Of a stretch of 64,000 bases of DNA, positions 1-11,646 are shown in pieces (position 1 is the stretch's first letter; each line of letters starts with the position of its first letter). The notes under the pieces were generated by a model. That model was not told the origin of the DNA. It did no database searches and saw nothing but the letters and a program-made list of their open reading frames with translations. Position numbers and translations under genes: made by a program. The DNA comes from Mariannaea sp. PMI_226. Its lineage: Eukaryota > Ascomycota > Sordariomycetes > Hypocreales > Nectriaceae. Where the stretch lies: contig JANFOG010000008.1 in the NCBI GenBank assembly GCA_024336345.1, positions 992,001 to 1,056,000 of the forward strand, given 5' to 3'.

Positions 1-2902
1 AGCCACTAATACTGGCTTTCCTGGACGATCCACTGAGAATTAATTCTTGGGCCACCCCTCGAGAAAACTGAATTGAGTTAGCGTTGTAGCATACAGAGGT
101 GAAGTATGATATGAAAATGAAAACGTACAAGCCGGTCTATCGAAGCTGGTCTTAGTGCTTCAAGGATGGGGAAGGAAAGAACATTCAGCGACTCCAATAG
201 AAGCCAGTCCCATGATGAGCCATTCTGCAATGTTGTTTCCCCATAACCCGATGCGTTCGATTCCTCAGAAATTGATTCAGGAACAATAATGGTTTCTTCG
301 TAAAAGAGATTGACGGCCAAGATCTCGGCCTTGAGGGAGAGTTGCTGCGACTCACTCAGTTCGTGAATGACAAAACCAGCCAAGGTCGACACGATATGAA
401 GATACTGGCTCTCTCTTGCAATATCTGCGCCGGTGAAGTCATCGCCAAGGCCCAAAATTCCGCCATCAACGACCTTAGCGGCCCGGCGATACAGTTGGCG
501 AGCAATAAACAGGCTGACCTGCAGAAACTCGTTGTGAACCTCCGCAACGGATGAGGTTTGGGAAATTGGAGACTGGATACTTCCTCCTGGCTGTTCGAGT
601 CCAGGGTACTTTTCTTTCATGTTCTGTACCCAAGACTCACCATCGATTTGGAGTTCATTGCCAGTGCTGCTTACTCGGCAAGCATCGTTGAAATACCGGA
701 TGGCTGACTGAATAGCTCCTGCCAATGAGCACCAAAGTGCAGGGTCTGCTTTGGCATCAAGAGCAGCGTGAAGTTCTGACAAGAAAGATTGAATATAATA
801 AAGGAAGTGGTTAAAGCCGGTTACTGGAGAGGCAGGCATCTCGGAACAGCCAATGAAGGCGAAATGGGCACCAAGGCCAGTGATTGTTTCGGCAGCTTCA
901 GTAACGCTTCCCTTCTGCCAGGCGTTTCGAATAATAACCATGGTCTGGTCTAGCAAAGATTTGAATCCACTCGGGAACGACCGGACTGCCCGTTGCAGGG
1001 CCTTTGTAGTTTCATTGATGAGCTCATCTGAGCTACTTGATCGAACGTGGCCAGGACCAGATTGCAACAAGATTGCGAAGAGGGATTCGCATATCTGAGA
1101 GCAAGTGCTTTCAGGAAGCAGTCGCTCAAACCCTTGGTTCGTGGCATCAACCGAGATGTTGACTGACTTGGACGGCTTTTGACATATCAATGCTCCAGCA
1201 CCTTGAACTGCCTGCAAAACAGTCTTAAGATCATCCTCAGAGGTCTCTGGGTTTGAGCCTTTTTGGATCATCGCTTTAAAAACGTCGTCGTACAGGGGCT
1301 TAAAGAAGGAGTCAATTGCCGCAAAGTCTTCTCGGTCTTCTGGAGACATATCAGTGTCAACAAGGAGTAGTCGAGTCTCCAGGATAACATGAAGAAGTTT
1401 TAAAAGATCTTGGCTATGTGAGGGAGCCTTGGGGTGCCGGATGTTCTCCTTGACGTGGATAATAGTTGGAGTGACCATCAACACGAAGGCACTCGGCTTG
1501 GAGCTGAGCACGCTCACCAAAAGTCGTCCTGCGGAAGCGGTGTACATAGTGCTGGTCAAGTCGTTGACACAGTCGCGTGTGATATTCAGTGCGTAATCCC
1601 GAAGGTTATCTCCACTGAGTCTCAAGGCAAGAGACTTGAGCACCTCAAGGGTGCCCCAAATGGTGTCTTCGATCTCACCGTTCCGCACTTCGTACTTGAG
1701 GCTGCTCCATATTTGGTTCATATAGGGGGATATGGATTGCTCAGGGTTTTTATACTCCTCTAAGCATGCCCGGATAGTTTTGAGGATATCCACCTAGTAT
1801 GGTCAGCGGGCGAATATAGCTTCTTGTGGGAGAACATATACATACCTTGACATTGACCGTCACACCATCGCCTTGATCCAATTTTCCTATCAAAAACGGG
1901 AAAGTCTTGTCTGCAAGCAGATGATTTGCCGAGAAACACTTGCGCAATTGGAGTTTTAGATCCTCGGGGGTAATGCCAGTGTTCGCCGCACGAGGTAGAG
2001 CAATTGGGAAATAAAGCTTGAAGTTGCCGTAGACTTCTTCCAAGACCTCCGTAGTCGATGTGTATTCAGTGAGGAATACTCGAAGAATATCGAACCAGAC
2101 CATGAGACATTCGGGATCCCGCTCACTCTTGCAGAGTTGCAACAAATCCACCATGAACCCAGCTGCAGCGCCCTGCTTTTGCTGTAAGTCGCTGAGGACC
2201 TCTGGCGTCGTAACTAGTAGTTGAATGAGATGATAAATTGCCAGTCGGGTCTTGGCTATTTGTCGTGGAAAGTCGTCTTTTAGCGCGCAGATCCTTTGGA
2301 TGATGTCGTTTCCGCTCTGTTTCTGGAACGATTTCATAGATGCTATTCGTGTTAAGGCATTCGCTGAAGGCAAGATACCAGCTTTGTGGTCCACTTCAAA
2401 CATTGCCCCGAAAAAGCTGATCAGAAGTTTGACTGCTAAAATATCAGAATGATAGTTCGAAAGTGGTTTCCGCATGGAGCTGCCTCACCTTGACTAGGCT
2501 TCAGGGCATCCTTGGATAGAAAATCGAGGGTTCGGGAAAGAAACTCCAACGCTTAAATTGTCAGTATTTTCTCCAGAAATTAAGTGAATGGTACCGGGTA
2601 CCTTTGGCTCGAGTTGTCCAGTCAGGAGTTTCTTCGCCATGCTCGGCCTCGGTTCCACCACCAGGCATCCAGGGCTGAACGGCCTCAACCCAACGGGCAA
2701 CAGGGTTGGAATTGGCTGCGGCATTCTGAATTTCTACGCAAATTTAGTCGCTCTGATTCCCGTATAGAATTAAACAAATTGGTCATATGTATCCTTCAGA
2801 GGGTTCCCGCCTACCTTTTGCAGCATTCTGTGCGATCTTGGTTTGTTGCCCCTCATCATCGGCGAGGACAAACTCCAACGCCAGCTGCCGAAAATCAGCC
2901 AT
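1..2902 (-). CDS. mms19: MMS19/Met18-like cytosolic iron-sulfur assembly protein, partial at left edge
   Basis: MMS19 is the HEAT-repeat adaptor of the cytosolic iron-sulfur (CIA) targeting complex, which delivers Fe-S clusters to DNA repair and replication enzymes. The gene reads leftward from an ATG at 2902. My exon model is 2815-2902, 2602-2733, 2489-2551, 1846-2432, 129-1793 and 1-67, and all junctions keep phase. The first exons give the conserved N-terminus MADFRQLALEF, then NPVARWVEAVQPWMPG and LKPSQVKLLISFFGAMF. The middle is typical MMS19 helical-repeat sequence. The last intron (68-128) has donor GTACGT, branch point CTAAC and acceptor CAG, so the stop at 78 is intronic and the gene continues past position 1. 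About 867 residues are visible; I expect a further C-terminal part of the MMS19_C region outside the window. The family call rests on recognised sequence, not a search. It is divergent from ATP11. Confidence 0.88.
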
Positions 2903-3592
2903 GATGGGGATAGTCAAGACCTGTAAGATAACTCTCAATCTTTTGGCAAGCTTCGATATCAATATGCGCGGTATGAGGTAATACAGGTCACTGGGAGCCA
3001 CTGAGAGCCTGCGACAAGCCTGTGAGGTCGTGATCCGCGGGGTGGTTACAAAGCGGCAGAAAGTTGAAGCCCACTCGGGCGGTGTGAATATGATGGCGGG
3101 GTTGTTTTCTGTGAAACGGAACTCCCGCTCTAGAGTAACCTGAAGGACGAGACAGAATGGGGTGATGTAATTATAAATTGGATGAAAACTTTCCCCTGTA
3201 GAGGCGGTTCTTCTATTTGCCCAGAATAATTGTGCCTTCTGCACAGTGACCAATTAGCAAAAGCCTGTTGATTGGTATTGTAATCAAGGGTCCGAAGTCG
3301 CAGTTTACTTGGCTTGGTCGCAGATAAGGTAACTTATCAGTTCAAGAAGCCTGAAGAACATTGGAGGCTACGTGGGGTCGCTAGCCCCACAGCTCCCTTC
3401 TCAATGACGGCAATAGCACTTGGGTTGGGTTGGTCACCCTTGTCTAGGTACCTGTGAAGCAATTATCGACGTTAGTGGCTTCAGCCACTAGTGTTTTCAA
3501 GCTCAATTCCATTCCCAGCATCACCACATTCGAGGGAGCCTCAGAGCCGCCGCTTCAATAGACACATCGCCAGCACCAATCACCTCTTCACT
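2903..3592. promoter_or_regulatory. divergent promoter region between MMS19 and ATP11
   Basis: This 690-bp gap separates two start codons that face away from each other, so it must hold both promoters and 5' leaders. The minus-strand frame of MMS19 stays open upstream to about 3250 but contains no ATG, so I treat that as chance. An AGGTACCT palindrome lies at 3446-3453. No clear TATA box was seen. Confidence 0.5.
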
Positions 3593-4567
3593 ATGGCATC
3601 GCTCAGGACTGCTGCGCTGCGGCAGCTAGCCGCCTCTCCTTTTCGCTCAATCCGCTTCATTAATCAACGGCGTTGGGCTCAAGTCCATGACGTGCGATTC
3701 CTCGCGACGACTCGACCTTCTCAAGCTGTTATCGACAAATATCGCGCTAAGCTCGACCAGAAGGCGCAACAGGAAGGCCTATCCAGCATTGATGAGCTGA
3801 AGACTGCCTATGCCGAGAAAATCGATGCCGAGCGTCGTAAGGCCGCGGTGGAAGAACAATACATCCCCCAAGAACTCGAGACTCCCATCTCTCAGCCCAA
3901 TGCTGATAGTGCACCTACATCAAACACTCGACCGATCTCAAAGAAACTCCCGACAGGGGCTGATAAGCCCCCAATCAAGACCCTCGACGATATTATCGAC
4001 CTGGAGAAGTCGCGTGCGCTGCCTGACAAAGAACTCACAGCAATCTGGCGTCTGCGACATGCCTCAAGCCCCCAAACCCTCTGTGCTGTCATCCCAACCT
4101 CAACTTATAAGGCCATGGAGGAGGCGGCCCGAAAATGTCCTCAATTCGTTCTCCCCGTACCCCATCCTACGCAAGGTGCCGAGATTCATTTCCTCCAATG
4201 GACCTTTGATCACGCCTCCAAAACCACCTCCGTTCTTTTTACACAACTTGCAGAGTTCAAGACCCGAGGTGAATTCGCGCAGCCACACACAACCATCACA
4301 CACCACCTAGACCTTGCTGAAGATAGGGGACTTGTCTTGATGCAGGGCCAAGTTGTCGAGCACCGCGGCGTCAAGCCCGACGAGGCCAAATGGCTCGTTA
4401 TGTGCCTGCAGCGCTTTTACGGTGGCTGGGAAGGCGAAGGAGCTGAGCTGAGTGGCGAACGCCAAGAGCGAGCTGAGGAGCGCCAGAAGTTGCTGCAGTG
4501 GTTCTCTACTGGCGATGAGAGATTCAGCCTGGAGAAGCTTATGGAGGAGGCTGAACGGATGGGTTAA
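3593..4567 (+). CDS. atp11: ATP11-like mitochondrial F1-ATPase assembly chaperone
   Basis: Atp11 binds the free beta subunit of mitochondrial F1-ATPase and keeps it soluble until the alpha3beta3 hexamer forms in the matrix. The single-exon gene encodes 324 residues. I chose the ATG at 3593 because it opens directly onto an arginine-rich, acid-free presequence (MASLRTAALRQLAASPFRSIRF); the in-frame ATG at 3491 would put 34 unpromising residues in front. A charged linker with coiled-coil character follows (about residues 40-80), then a proline/serine stretch. The ATP11 domain fills the C-terminal two thirds, including FVLPVPHPTQGAEIHFLQW and the later SVLFTQLAEFKTRGEFAQPH segment. Length matches the family. 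It shares its promoter region with MMS19. Confidence 0.9.
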   Translation: MASLRTAALRQLAASPFRSIRFINQRRWAQVHDVRFLATTRPSQAVIDKYRAKLDQKAQQEGLSSIDELKTAYAEKIDAERRKAAVEEQYIPQELETPISQPNADSAPTSNTRPISKKLPTGADKPPIKTLDDIIDLEKSRALPDKELTAIWRLRHASSPQTLCAVIPTSTYKAMEEAARKCPQFVLPVPHPTQGAEIHFLQWTFDHASKTTSVLFTQLAEFKTRGEFAQPHTTITHHLDLAEDRGLVLMQGQVVEHRGVKPDEAKWLVMCLQRFYGGWEGEGAELSGERQERAEERQKLLQWFSTGDERFSLEKLMEEAERMG

Positions 4568-4799
4568 GCCGAAACGGAGAAAATATTTGGATCAAATACC
4601 TCCTTAACGTTGTAAGATTTTAGATAAACAATTCGGTTCATGAGATAACCATAGACGCCTACAGGGGCATATGTATGTACGATTACACTAGACCAATATG
4701 AGCAAAAGGGACCATTATCGCACGCATAGCCTCAAACAATAGCAACAGTCCGCGGCATCACCAACGGCAGATAGCAAGCTTTGGTACAAATCACAAAGG

Positions 4800-6802
4800 C
4801 TACAGTTTAGCCTTGGGTCCAGTTTGTTCCTCCTTCGCAACCTGCTCCCTCAGCACTCTTCGCAGGATCTTTCCTGACGCTGATTTGGGTACTTCTTTGA
4901 TGAAACGCACACCTCCACGTAGCTTCTTCGTGTTTCCGACCCGACTATTAAGCCACTCAACGATCTCTGCCGCAAGCTGATCGCTCTCCTTGACACCCGC
5001 TTTGACGACAACGTACGCTCGCGGGACTTCCGTGTACTGCTCTTCATTCCACACGCCGATGACGCACACATCGGCCACATCGTCACGTCCAATAAGCTTA
5101 GATTCCAGTTCTGCGGGTGGGACCTGGAAACCCTCTGTTTTGTTTCGTGAGATCATGTTAGCAGGCTAGCGGTATAAACATGGGACAGAGAGAGCCACTG
5201 ACTGTATTTGATAAGCTCCTTGATGCGATCCGTCACGTATAAGTTTCCCTTGGGACATATGTACATGATATCGCCGGTTTTGAACCAACCGTCTTCGGTA
5301 AAGGTGTCTTTATCGTTCTTCGGTCTGTTCAAGTAACCTTGGAATACATTAGGACCCTTGAGGAGCAATTCTCCCGGCTGAGAGAAAGGATTAGTTCGTG
5401 AACTCTTTTTCTCTCACTCTCCGAGCAACGGGAGGGCAACAAAGGACTTACTGTTCCGGCTTCAACTTCATTCCCTTCAGAATCCACGACCTTAGCTTGC
5501 ATATTCGGCGCCAATTTGCCCACAGAACCCTGAAACCTGTTCCACTCATCAATCAGCTGAAGAGACACCACCGGACTCGTCTCGGACAGCCCGTAGCCCT
5601 GCTTCACGGCAATTCCCAGCCGCTTCCACACAGCATCTACAAGATCCAAGCTCAACGGTGCAGCTGCCGAGTTAATGAATCGCAGTGACGAGAGATCGTA
5701 TTTGTCGACCATAGGATGCTTTCCTAGTGCGAGGATAATAGGAGGTGGGACGTAGATGAAGGTCAGACTATGGTCCTGGATGAGCTGGCATGCTTTCTCA
5801 AGTTCAAATCTGCACATGATTACGCATTTGGCGCCAGTGACAAGACTTATGTTAAGAACGACACCAAGACCCTATGGTGGAAAGGGGAGTAAGTTAGCGG
5901 TCATGATTGATTGAGCATCGCTTCTGGTAGCGTTGTTGGGTCTTTAGTCTCACATATATATGGAAGAGGGGCAAAACACCAAGTTGAGCGTCAGTATTCC
6001 AGGAGACCAGCCTCTGGTCATACGGGGTGAACTGAAAGGCGTTGGCGACCATGTTATAGTGCGTGAGCATCACGCCCTTGGGAAGTCCAGTGGTACCCTA
6101 TAAGTACACAGAAAAGGTGAGCTTTTGTGAGCATGAATGAGCAACAGAAGCCATACCGAACTGTATACCAAGTAGATCAAGTCCTTCTTTGGGTCGATTC
6201 TTGGCTTTTTTGGCTGAAACCAAGCTCCCTCGGACGTTATATCTGTCCAGTGCACAAACTTGCCTGGCTCGCCCCTCCCATCTCCAAGCAGTATGATCAT
6301 TTCCTGGGGCAGGCCTGCCAATTCTGCCGCTTTGGAAGCTGTTTGGAGAAACGATTCATGGGTCACTAGAGCTCTGGCTCCGGAATCAGTCAGTTGCAGT
6401 GCGAGCTCTTCAGCTGTGTAAGTAGGATTTGCGGGGCTAGCGACGCCGCCCGCCCAGATGACACCGAGGTTGACGACCACAGTGTCAATCTGGTTCGGAG
6501 TAAAGAAGCCCAGAACATCTCCCTTCTTCCACTTATAAGTGTGAATGAGTCCACGACCAAAGGCAGCAGAGAGATCTCTGGTTTCAGCAAGACTGTACGA
6601 CCGTTTCGTATCACCGTCGATGAAGATTGCTGTAAAAGCTTGGGTGTTAGTCGCTTACCCTAGATCATCTGATGATAGGAAAGTTGGAGCTCTGGATTTA
6701 CGAACGATGGTCCTCTGGAAAGGGAACTTCCCGATCAAAGTAAAATGACCAGAGGTCAATTTCAGGAACGTCAACAGGCACGAAAGGAGAGTCAACCGGC
6801 AT
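4800..6802 (-). CDS. 4-coumarate-CoA-ligase-like acyl-CoA synthetase with C-terminal peroxisomal signal AKL
   Basis: An ANL-superfamily enzyme that activates a carboxylic acid to its acyl-AMP and then acyl-CoA. Exons are 6706-6802, 6157-6629, 5954-6097, 5452-5871, 5203-5377 and 4800-5134, all in phase, giving 547 residues. Visible motifs are the phosphate-binding loop YSSGTTGLPKGV (split by the intron at 6098-6156), GYGLSETSPVV, the GWFKTGD adenylate motif, the hinge [20 protein letters not shown], and the catalytic lysine motif PKSASGKILRR. The last three residues are AKL, a canonical PTS1, so peroxisomal location is expected. The start lies in a good context (CCACCATGC). The first intron has the weak donor GTTCGT but gives the only in-frame join. 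Substrate cannot be told from sequence: aromatic acids, medium-chain fatty acids or secondary-metabolite acids are all possible. Confidence 0.9.
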
Positions 6803-7751
6803 GGTGGCAGAGAGGGTGCTGCTGCCGTCTTATAAGAATAAAGTGTGAGAAGAGTTCTCCAGGCTGAGACGAAGAGGTGTGGGATGAGAGCACGACGGAC
6901 AAGCAAACACACAAAACAACGGTAAGATCAAAGGGGAGCGTAGTCCTAATAACAAGTAATTACAGGTCACCTTGCCTCCCTTCCTTAGGAGGGCCTTACT
7001 TGTTGACTGTGTTGTACGTATTTTATTGACCCTGTGTGTTAACCCATAAACGGTAAGCGCGAGCGCCCGAGTCACGCAAGGCACCTATTGTATACATCTA
7101 CTTAGATATGTTATAGGTATATGTTAGTGTTATATAGTATGTACTTTCTATGTACTTATAGTCATAAGCGGGCTTATGAGCACGTGCATTACCTACAAAC
7201 AAACGAAAAACGCTTAGACCACTTCCAGTTGCAAGTATAATGATATCGGATATGACGAGAGCATTGATTTGGAGAAAGAAATTCTTTCACCGAAATTTCT
7301 ATTTTCATAAATAGCATAGACTATGTTTCCGAAAACTCTCCGCCTCCTGAAGTCTGATGTGGCCCAAGTCGTCAGCTTTGTCACGTAGTTCGTCGTGGGA
7401 CACTCTGCTAATCGTCATGATGGCGCGAGGCGCCTTAGTGGCTTGGAATCTTTACTCTATTTGGATAGAAATCCGGCTTTTTAGCCGACCTAAAATATCT
7501 TGACCAACTAGTCTGTACTGTACTCAGCAAAGTCTAAGAATTGATAGTCTACTTATTTATTTCTAGCAAGCAACTCCGGGCAGTCCTGGTACATCCATCC
7601 ATACTGAAATATCATCCTTGTATATACAAATGTCGGTAATAACACCTCTAGATTTGTCATATTGAAGCCCGTCATTTAGTTATTCACCTACCTAAATCGT
7701 CGCTGTGATGTCATGCATGTTCGTGTCGCCAATATCTATCGTCTGATCTGC
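6803..7751. other. intergenic region, no gene seen
   Basis: About 950 bp between the start of the acyl-CoA ligase and the stop of the lipase, both on the minus strand. It holds the ligase promoter and the lipase 3' end. The part from about 7080 to 7720 is AT-rich with short TATA-like runs. I see no supported reading frame or RNA gene. Confidence 0.5.
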
Positions 7752-9944
7752 TCATCCCTTTCTCGTCTCATTTTCGCTGCCGCTGCTACTGGACTGGACG
7801 TCTTCATTAACTTCAGTCGACCCAGCTCGAGGGGGCGTCCACGCTTCAATGTGCTCGCATCCTTCTGGAATCCGGCATAGGTCTCGCGCATCACATGTTT
7901 TCCATAGGACCTCGCGAACCTCTTTAAACACCTGCTCTACAGCGTCCATGGCCCAAATGACATCAAGGTGCTCATATTCAGGAATCACTTTGCTGTGCAC
8001 AACGTTGACATACGGCTCGCGCCCCTTTGCGAACCGCCGAAGCAACTTTTCTCCGTCAACCAGGTTATCGGTACCGGCTACCCACATTGCGAAAGGCGGT
8101 GCCTGAGTGTTGTACCAAGCTGTCGCACCTCTTGCGTGCTTGTGAACATCAATCGCTTGTTTCGTCCGAGGTGTCACTGGACGATCCTTGTGGCCAGCAC
8201 CGTCTATATATTCCTCGGCCTTAGTATCATCTCGAGTGGCCAAGATACATTTATGCTTGGCAAAACACTCTCGTCCGAGCCACCATCGCATAGACTCAGC
8301 ACTGACATAGACGGGAGCAAACTGGAACATTCGATCTCGTAGTCCACGATCCCAGCGCTCATCAGTCCAATCGAAGAGGAACGAAAAGACTTTGTAACCC
8401 AACCAGCCGTACATACGTGGAGGCAACAGTTGATGCATCTGCATCATGAACGGGATGAAGGCGTGGATACCAAACATGAGGCGGAACATCCCTGGGGAGA
8501 TTATCCGCATAAACTTGAAGTACATCTTGCCAATTAACGGGCCCGCGTACGCCGCTGGTGCGAGCGCACAGAACACAGTCAGCATTTCGCCCAGCTCGGG
8601 GCGCTGTTCCTTAGCAAGGGCTACAAAAGCCTGAGTAGTCCCTTGAGAATGGCAGACGAGGCCAATCTTTTTGAATCCAGTTTCGATGATCACTCGTGAA
8701 CTAAGTGCTGGCAGATCAAACACGCCCATTTGTCGGATATTCCAACACCACATCCTAGGATCTTCATAGTCAAGCAGAACATGTTTGGGCTTGAAGCCGC
8801 ACCGATTGTTACCCAACCAAACGTCGTAGCCCGACTTACAGAGCCAGAAAGCTAAAGATTCATCGTCGTTGCAGCAGAAAGCACCGGAGCTTTGCAGGAG
8901 CCCATGCATGAGCAGCACGGGGAATTTTCGATTCGCATCGGGATTCTTCAACTTCTTCGTGGAGCTTGGTGGGATATTAGGGCCTTTCTGAGAACGGGCG
9001 CTTTCGTCCAGTTTTGTGTACTCCTTTGGATCATAGACATGCCAAAGATCAATGAGAAAGCCGTCCTCTGTCTGTACTTCAAAAGCCTCGACATCTAGAC
9101 CAACCCTTCTTGCGTAGTAACCAACATCGCAAACGATAGGATCATGACCGCCTTCCGTTGGTGGGAACTCGTCTCTGCTTTCCTCGCGTTCAAGGGTAGG
9201 CGGAACTAGCGATTTCATCCTTTCCCAAGCCTTCGCCTTCTCCTCCCTCGCTTCAGCTCTCGCTTTTTCTTCCTCAAAGAAAGGCCGTGATTTATCGATA
9301 TCTCGGAAAGTTAGTCTATAGAACAGTTTCTTCCAAACCAAGGGAATGCTCGTAAAAAGAGCTCCCAACACAATCACTCCAAGAAATGCCAAGCTGAGAA
9401 AAAAAGCCGAGACGCGAAAGACTAAACACTGAATCTTGCGAAGTAGTGACGGCGGGCCGTAGAGAGGAAGGGGAGGGAATAAGGGATTGGTGTGGGATGG
9501 CGGCGTAGTCTTTTGCAACGTCTCAGCAGTTGAGGATCGTGGTGGTGTGCCATTCTTGTGTGGTGAAACTTGCACGGGCGTTGGTGTGTGGCTGTTTGGT
9601 AGTTGGAATACTTCACCCGGCGGGTTATGCTGAGCCTGAGTGCCGCTGTTATTCTGAGCAAGTGCTGCATCGCCCTGAACCGCTTCTCGAATATTGTTGA
9701 GATGATGAGCCTCCTGTAATGGGACACCAGGAAGTCGCTGGCCATCTGAAGTTATAATAACACAGTCTTGAGGTGTAACGAATTGAGCCTTGACGGCGAG
9801 TTGGGGGTCATTGTCGGCAGATGACTTATATGAGAGCTTCTCTGCTTGCCGAGCGAACAAAACTGCATCCTTAGCTAGATCTGTTTCAGATTCTTGAGGA
9901 TGCGATTTTTCGTCAATGATGACGGTCTGTGATGAGAGGGCCAT
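7752..9944 (-). CDS. membrane-anchored alpha/beta-hydrolase lipase, probable steryl ester hydrolase
   Basis: A 730-residue protein resembling fungal TGL1/YEH steryl ester hydrolases, which release sterols and fatty acids from lipid droplets or membranes. The N-terminal 170 residues are polar and Pro/Ser-rich. A long hydrophobic segment (about residues 171-203, RVSAFFLSLAFLGVIVLGAL) should anchor it to the membrane, followed by a charged helix rich in E/K/R/A. The AB-hydrolase lipase region starts near VGYYARRVGLDVEAFEVQT. Next come the oxyanion motif LMHGLLQSS, the nucleophile elbow CHSQG (Ser about 433, with Cys in the usual first Gly place), a late GTDNLVD aspartate and an EYEHLDVIW histidine, so a full catalytic triad is present. 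The first true ATG is at 9944; a longer frame to 9995 begins at TTG. An upstream exon cannot be excluded. Confidence 0.85.
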   Translation of the reverse strand: MALSSQTVIIDEKSHPQESETDLAKDAVLFARQAEKLSYKSSADNDPQLAVKAQFVTPQDCVIITSDGQRLPGVPLQEAHHLNNIREAVQGDAALAQNNSGTQAQHNPPGEVFQLPNSHTPTPVQVSPHKNGTPPRSSTAETLQKTTPPSHTNPLFPPLPLYGPPSLLRKIQCLVFRVSAFFLSLAFLGVIVLGALFTSIPLVWKKLFYRLTFRDIDKSRPFFEEEKARAEAREEKAKAWERMKSLVPPTLEREESRDEFPPTEGGHDPIVCDVGYYARRVGLDVEAFEVQTEDGFLIDLWHVYDPKEYTKLDESARSQKGPNIPPSSTKKLKNPDANRKFPVLLMHGLLQSSGAFCCNDDESLAFWLCKSGYDVWLGNNRCGFKPKHVLLDYEDPRMWCWNIRQMGVFDLPALSSRVIIETGFKKIGLVCHSQGTTQAFVALAKEQRPELGEMLTVFCALAPAAYAGPLIGKMYFKFMRIISPGMFRLMFGIHAFIPFMMQMHQLLPPRMYGWLGYKVFSFLFDWTDERWDRGLRDRMFQFAPVYVSAESMRWWLGRECFAKHKCILATRDDTKAEEYIDGAGHKDRPVTPRTKQAIDVHKHARGATAWYNTQAPPFAMWVAGTDNLVDGEKLLRRFAKGREPYVNVVHSKVIPEYEHLDVIWAMDAVEQVFKEVREVLWKTCDARDLCRIPEGCEHIEAWTPPRAGSTEVNEDVQSSSSGSENETRKG

Positions 9945-11646
9945 GGCTGGCTCGTGCGGAATATAGGAAGGATTGGCAGGGCTTTGATTGCCCAAGTTGG
10001 GAAGGATTGAGATGCCTGGTGTTATTGAGAGACAATCTGTATCATATCGACACGAAAATGGCAGATGATATATAACAAGTAAAGGAGAGAGAAGGCGGAG
10101 TAGCTATGGGTCCAAGTCGAATGTTGGACTTATTACGGCATGAGTTTCGGGTGACCTGCCTATTATTCCCTTGCCCAAGATCAATTGGTAGTTGGACAGG
10201 GTGTGTGCACTTCGAATGGAGACAATTGCAAAGGTTTGTCGTCTGTCCAAGGTTTAAAACTCAAGAAACATGCAACGTAATTAGTGGACGGTCCGGTCCA
10301 GGAAGGCTGTCAAGGGCCGTGAGGACGGCGGTGTAAAAGGAAGTGTGAGCATAAAACAGGGTCTGGATGAACGATAACTGGCTTGGAGGAACAGTTGCGT
10401 CATGGGTGGTCAAGGATTTAATATGGGTGGAAGATAAATTGATACGGAACATAGGAAAATACGGAAACACAGCCGGGCATAAACACGAAAACGAGAGCGA
10501 GTGACATTGTGGTGGCGGGCAGAACAGAGAAAGAGAGGCAAAAGAACCAGGAAGGGGAAAGATAGCCCCAGCTTATCGATAACCCCTGTCAAGAAGCATG
10601 TGATTGCGCCTCCAAAAGGGGTTTGGTTGATAGCCACCGCCAATTGGGATTGTGCTTGGGGTGAGGTTGCTTTATTCTATGGATGAAAATATTCCAGGAC
10701 GATGTCTTGGAGTAAGAGCCCAGTATAGGCTTACGAGCATCACGTCATCCATTCTATTTTCTATTCATAAGAGCTGATCGATCGTCAGGGCCGCCAACCG
10801 TTGCAGGTCGCATGTAGTCTATTGCATGGACGGAGCAGCCGCGTGCAATAGGTCAATGCTGTCCACTGTCTCGGGGCTAGTATTCCGAGGTCGTCTTTAG
10901 TGAGGAGTTCGAAGTACATGTTATGGAAGTTGTTCAAATAATTGACCTTGCTTGACATTGAGAGTGTCTCACTGCAGCGCGACTCTCGGAACTAAAGGAA
11001 CTAATATCATGGCTAGCTATATTTGCCACCTACACTCAGTTTTGCATTCAGTTGGCTGCGACACCTTTTCATACACGCATTGGTACCATGTTGGTGGTAA
11101 GGCTCGGGGCACGGGGAGAGGTACCCTAAAGTCAGCAGAGTCCCTTCCTATTCCCTGTAACGCATAGACGCGGGATGATTGTCCAAGCCGCCCGGACGAA
11201 ACTCGGATGGATACGTACCTCATGCCGTCTTGTTCCCCGGAGTTCCTCCCCCAAAAAAATGGGGGACTCCATCCAGTGCCTAGGCGCGGTTGCGGGCTGC
11301 AGTGCCGAGGCCAATCCTCCAGCAGCCGACCAACTGCCAAATTGAAGTCAAGTCGCGAAAGCTGCACCACAACGCATCTTCGCATCGCAGCAGCACAACC
11401 ACCACCGCTGCCTACCGCCAACCTCCGAACTTCTTGGTCGGCCAGGCTGCATTACCGTCACACATTCAACCTACACATCGCTGTCTACAGCTGCGACTTG
11501 CTTTTTACCGTCTGCTTCATCTACTCAGCCATGGTCCTATCTCGGCGGGGTGGTTAAGCTTCATTTGTTCTCCTGTCCCCCTCAAGCCCTCGAACCCCGA
11601 TCGGATCCCACACCTCACTCATTGCTTTCTACGTACCGATATCACT
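9945..11646. promoter_or_regulatory. divergent intergenic region between lipase and PEX6
   Basis: 1.7 kb between two outward-facing starts. Nothing gene-like was found. The PEX6-proximal 350 bp is pyrimidine-rich with CA-rich tracts and looks like a leader. It contains a short upstream reading frame at 11531-11557 (ATG to TAA, eight codons), listed separately. Confidence 0.5.
11531..11557 (+). promoter_or_regulatory. possible upstream ORF in the PEX6 leader
   Basis: ATG at 11531 opens an eight-codon frame (MVLSRRGG) that stops at 11555-11557, about 90 nt before the PEX6 start. It would matter only if transcription starts upstream of 11531, which the sequence alone does not show. Confidence 0.3.

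Noticed and set aside
2903..3253. Open minus-strand frame in phase with MMS19 upstream of its ATG
   Set aside because: It has no ATG (the most upstream possible codon is TTG), and MADFRQLALEF is the recognised family N-terminus, so the extension is probably leader sequence.
3491..3592. Earlier ATG of the ATP11 frame
   Set aside because: It would bury the mitochondrial presequence behind 34 Ser/His/Arg-rich residues.
9945..9995. 17-residue N-terminal extension of the lipase
   Set aside because: It begins with TTG; the first ATG is at 9944.
11290..11646. In-frame extension of PEX6 upstream
   Set aside because: The translated sequence has no family similarity and looks like pyrimidine-rich leader.
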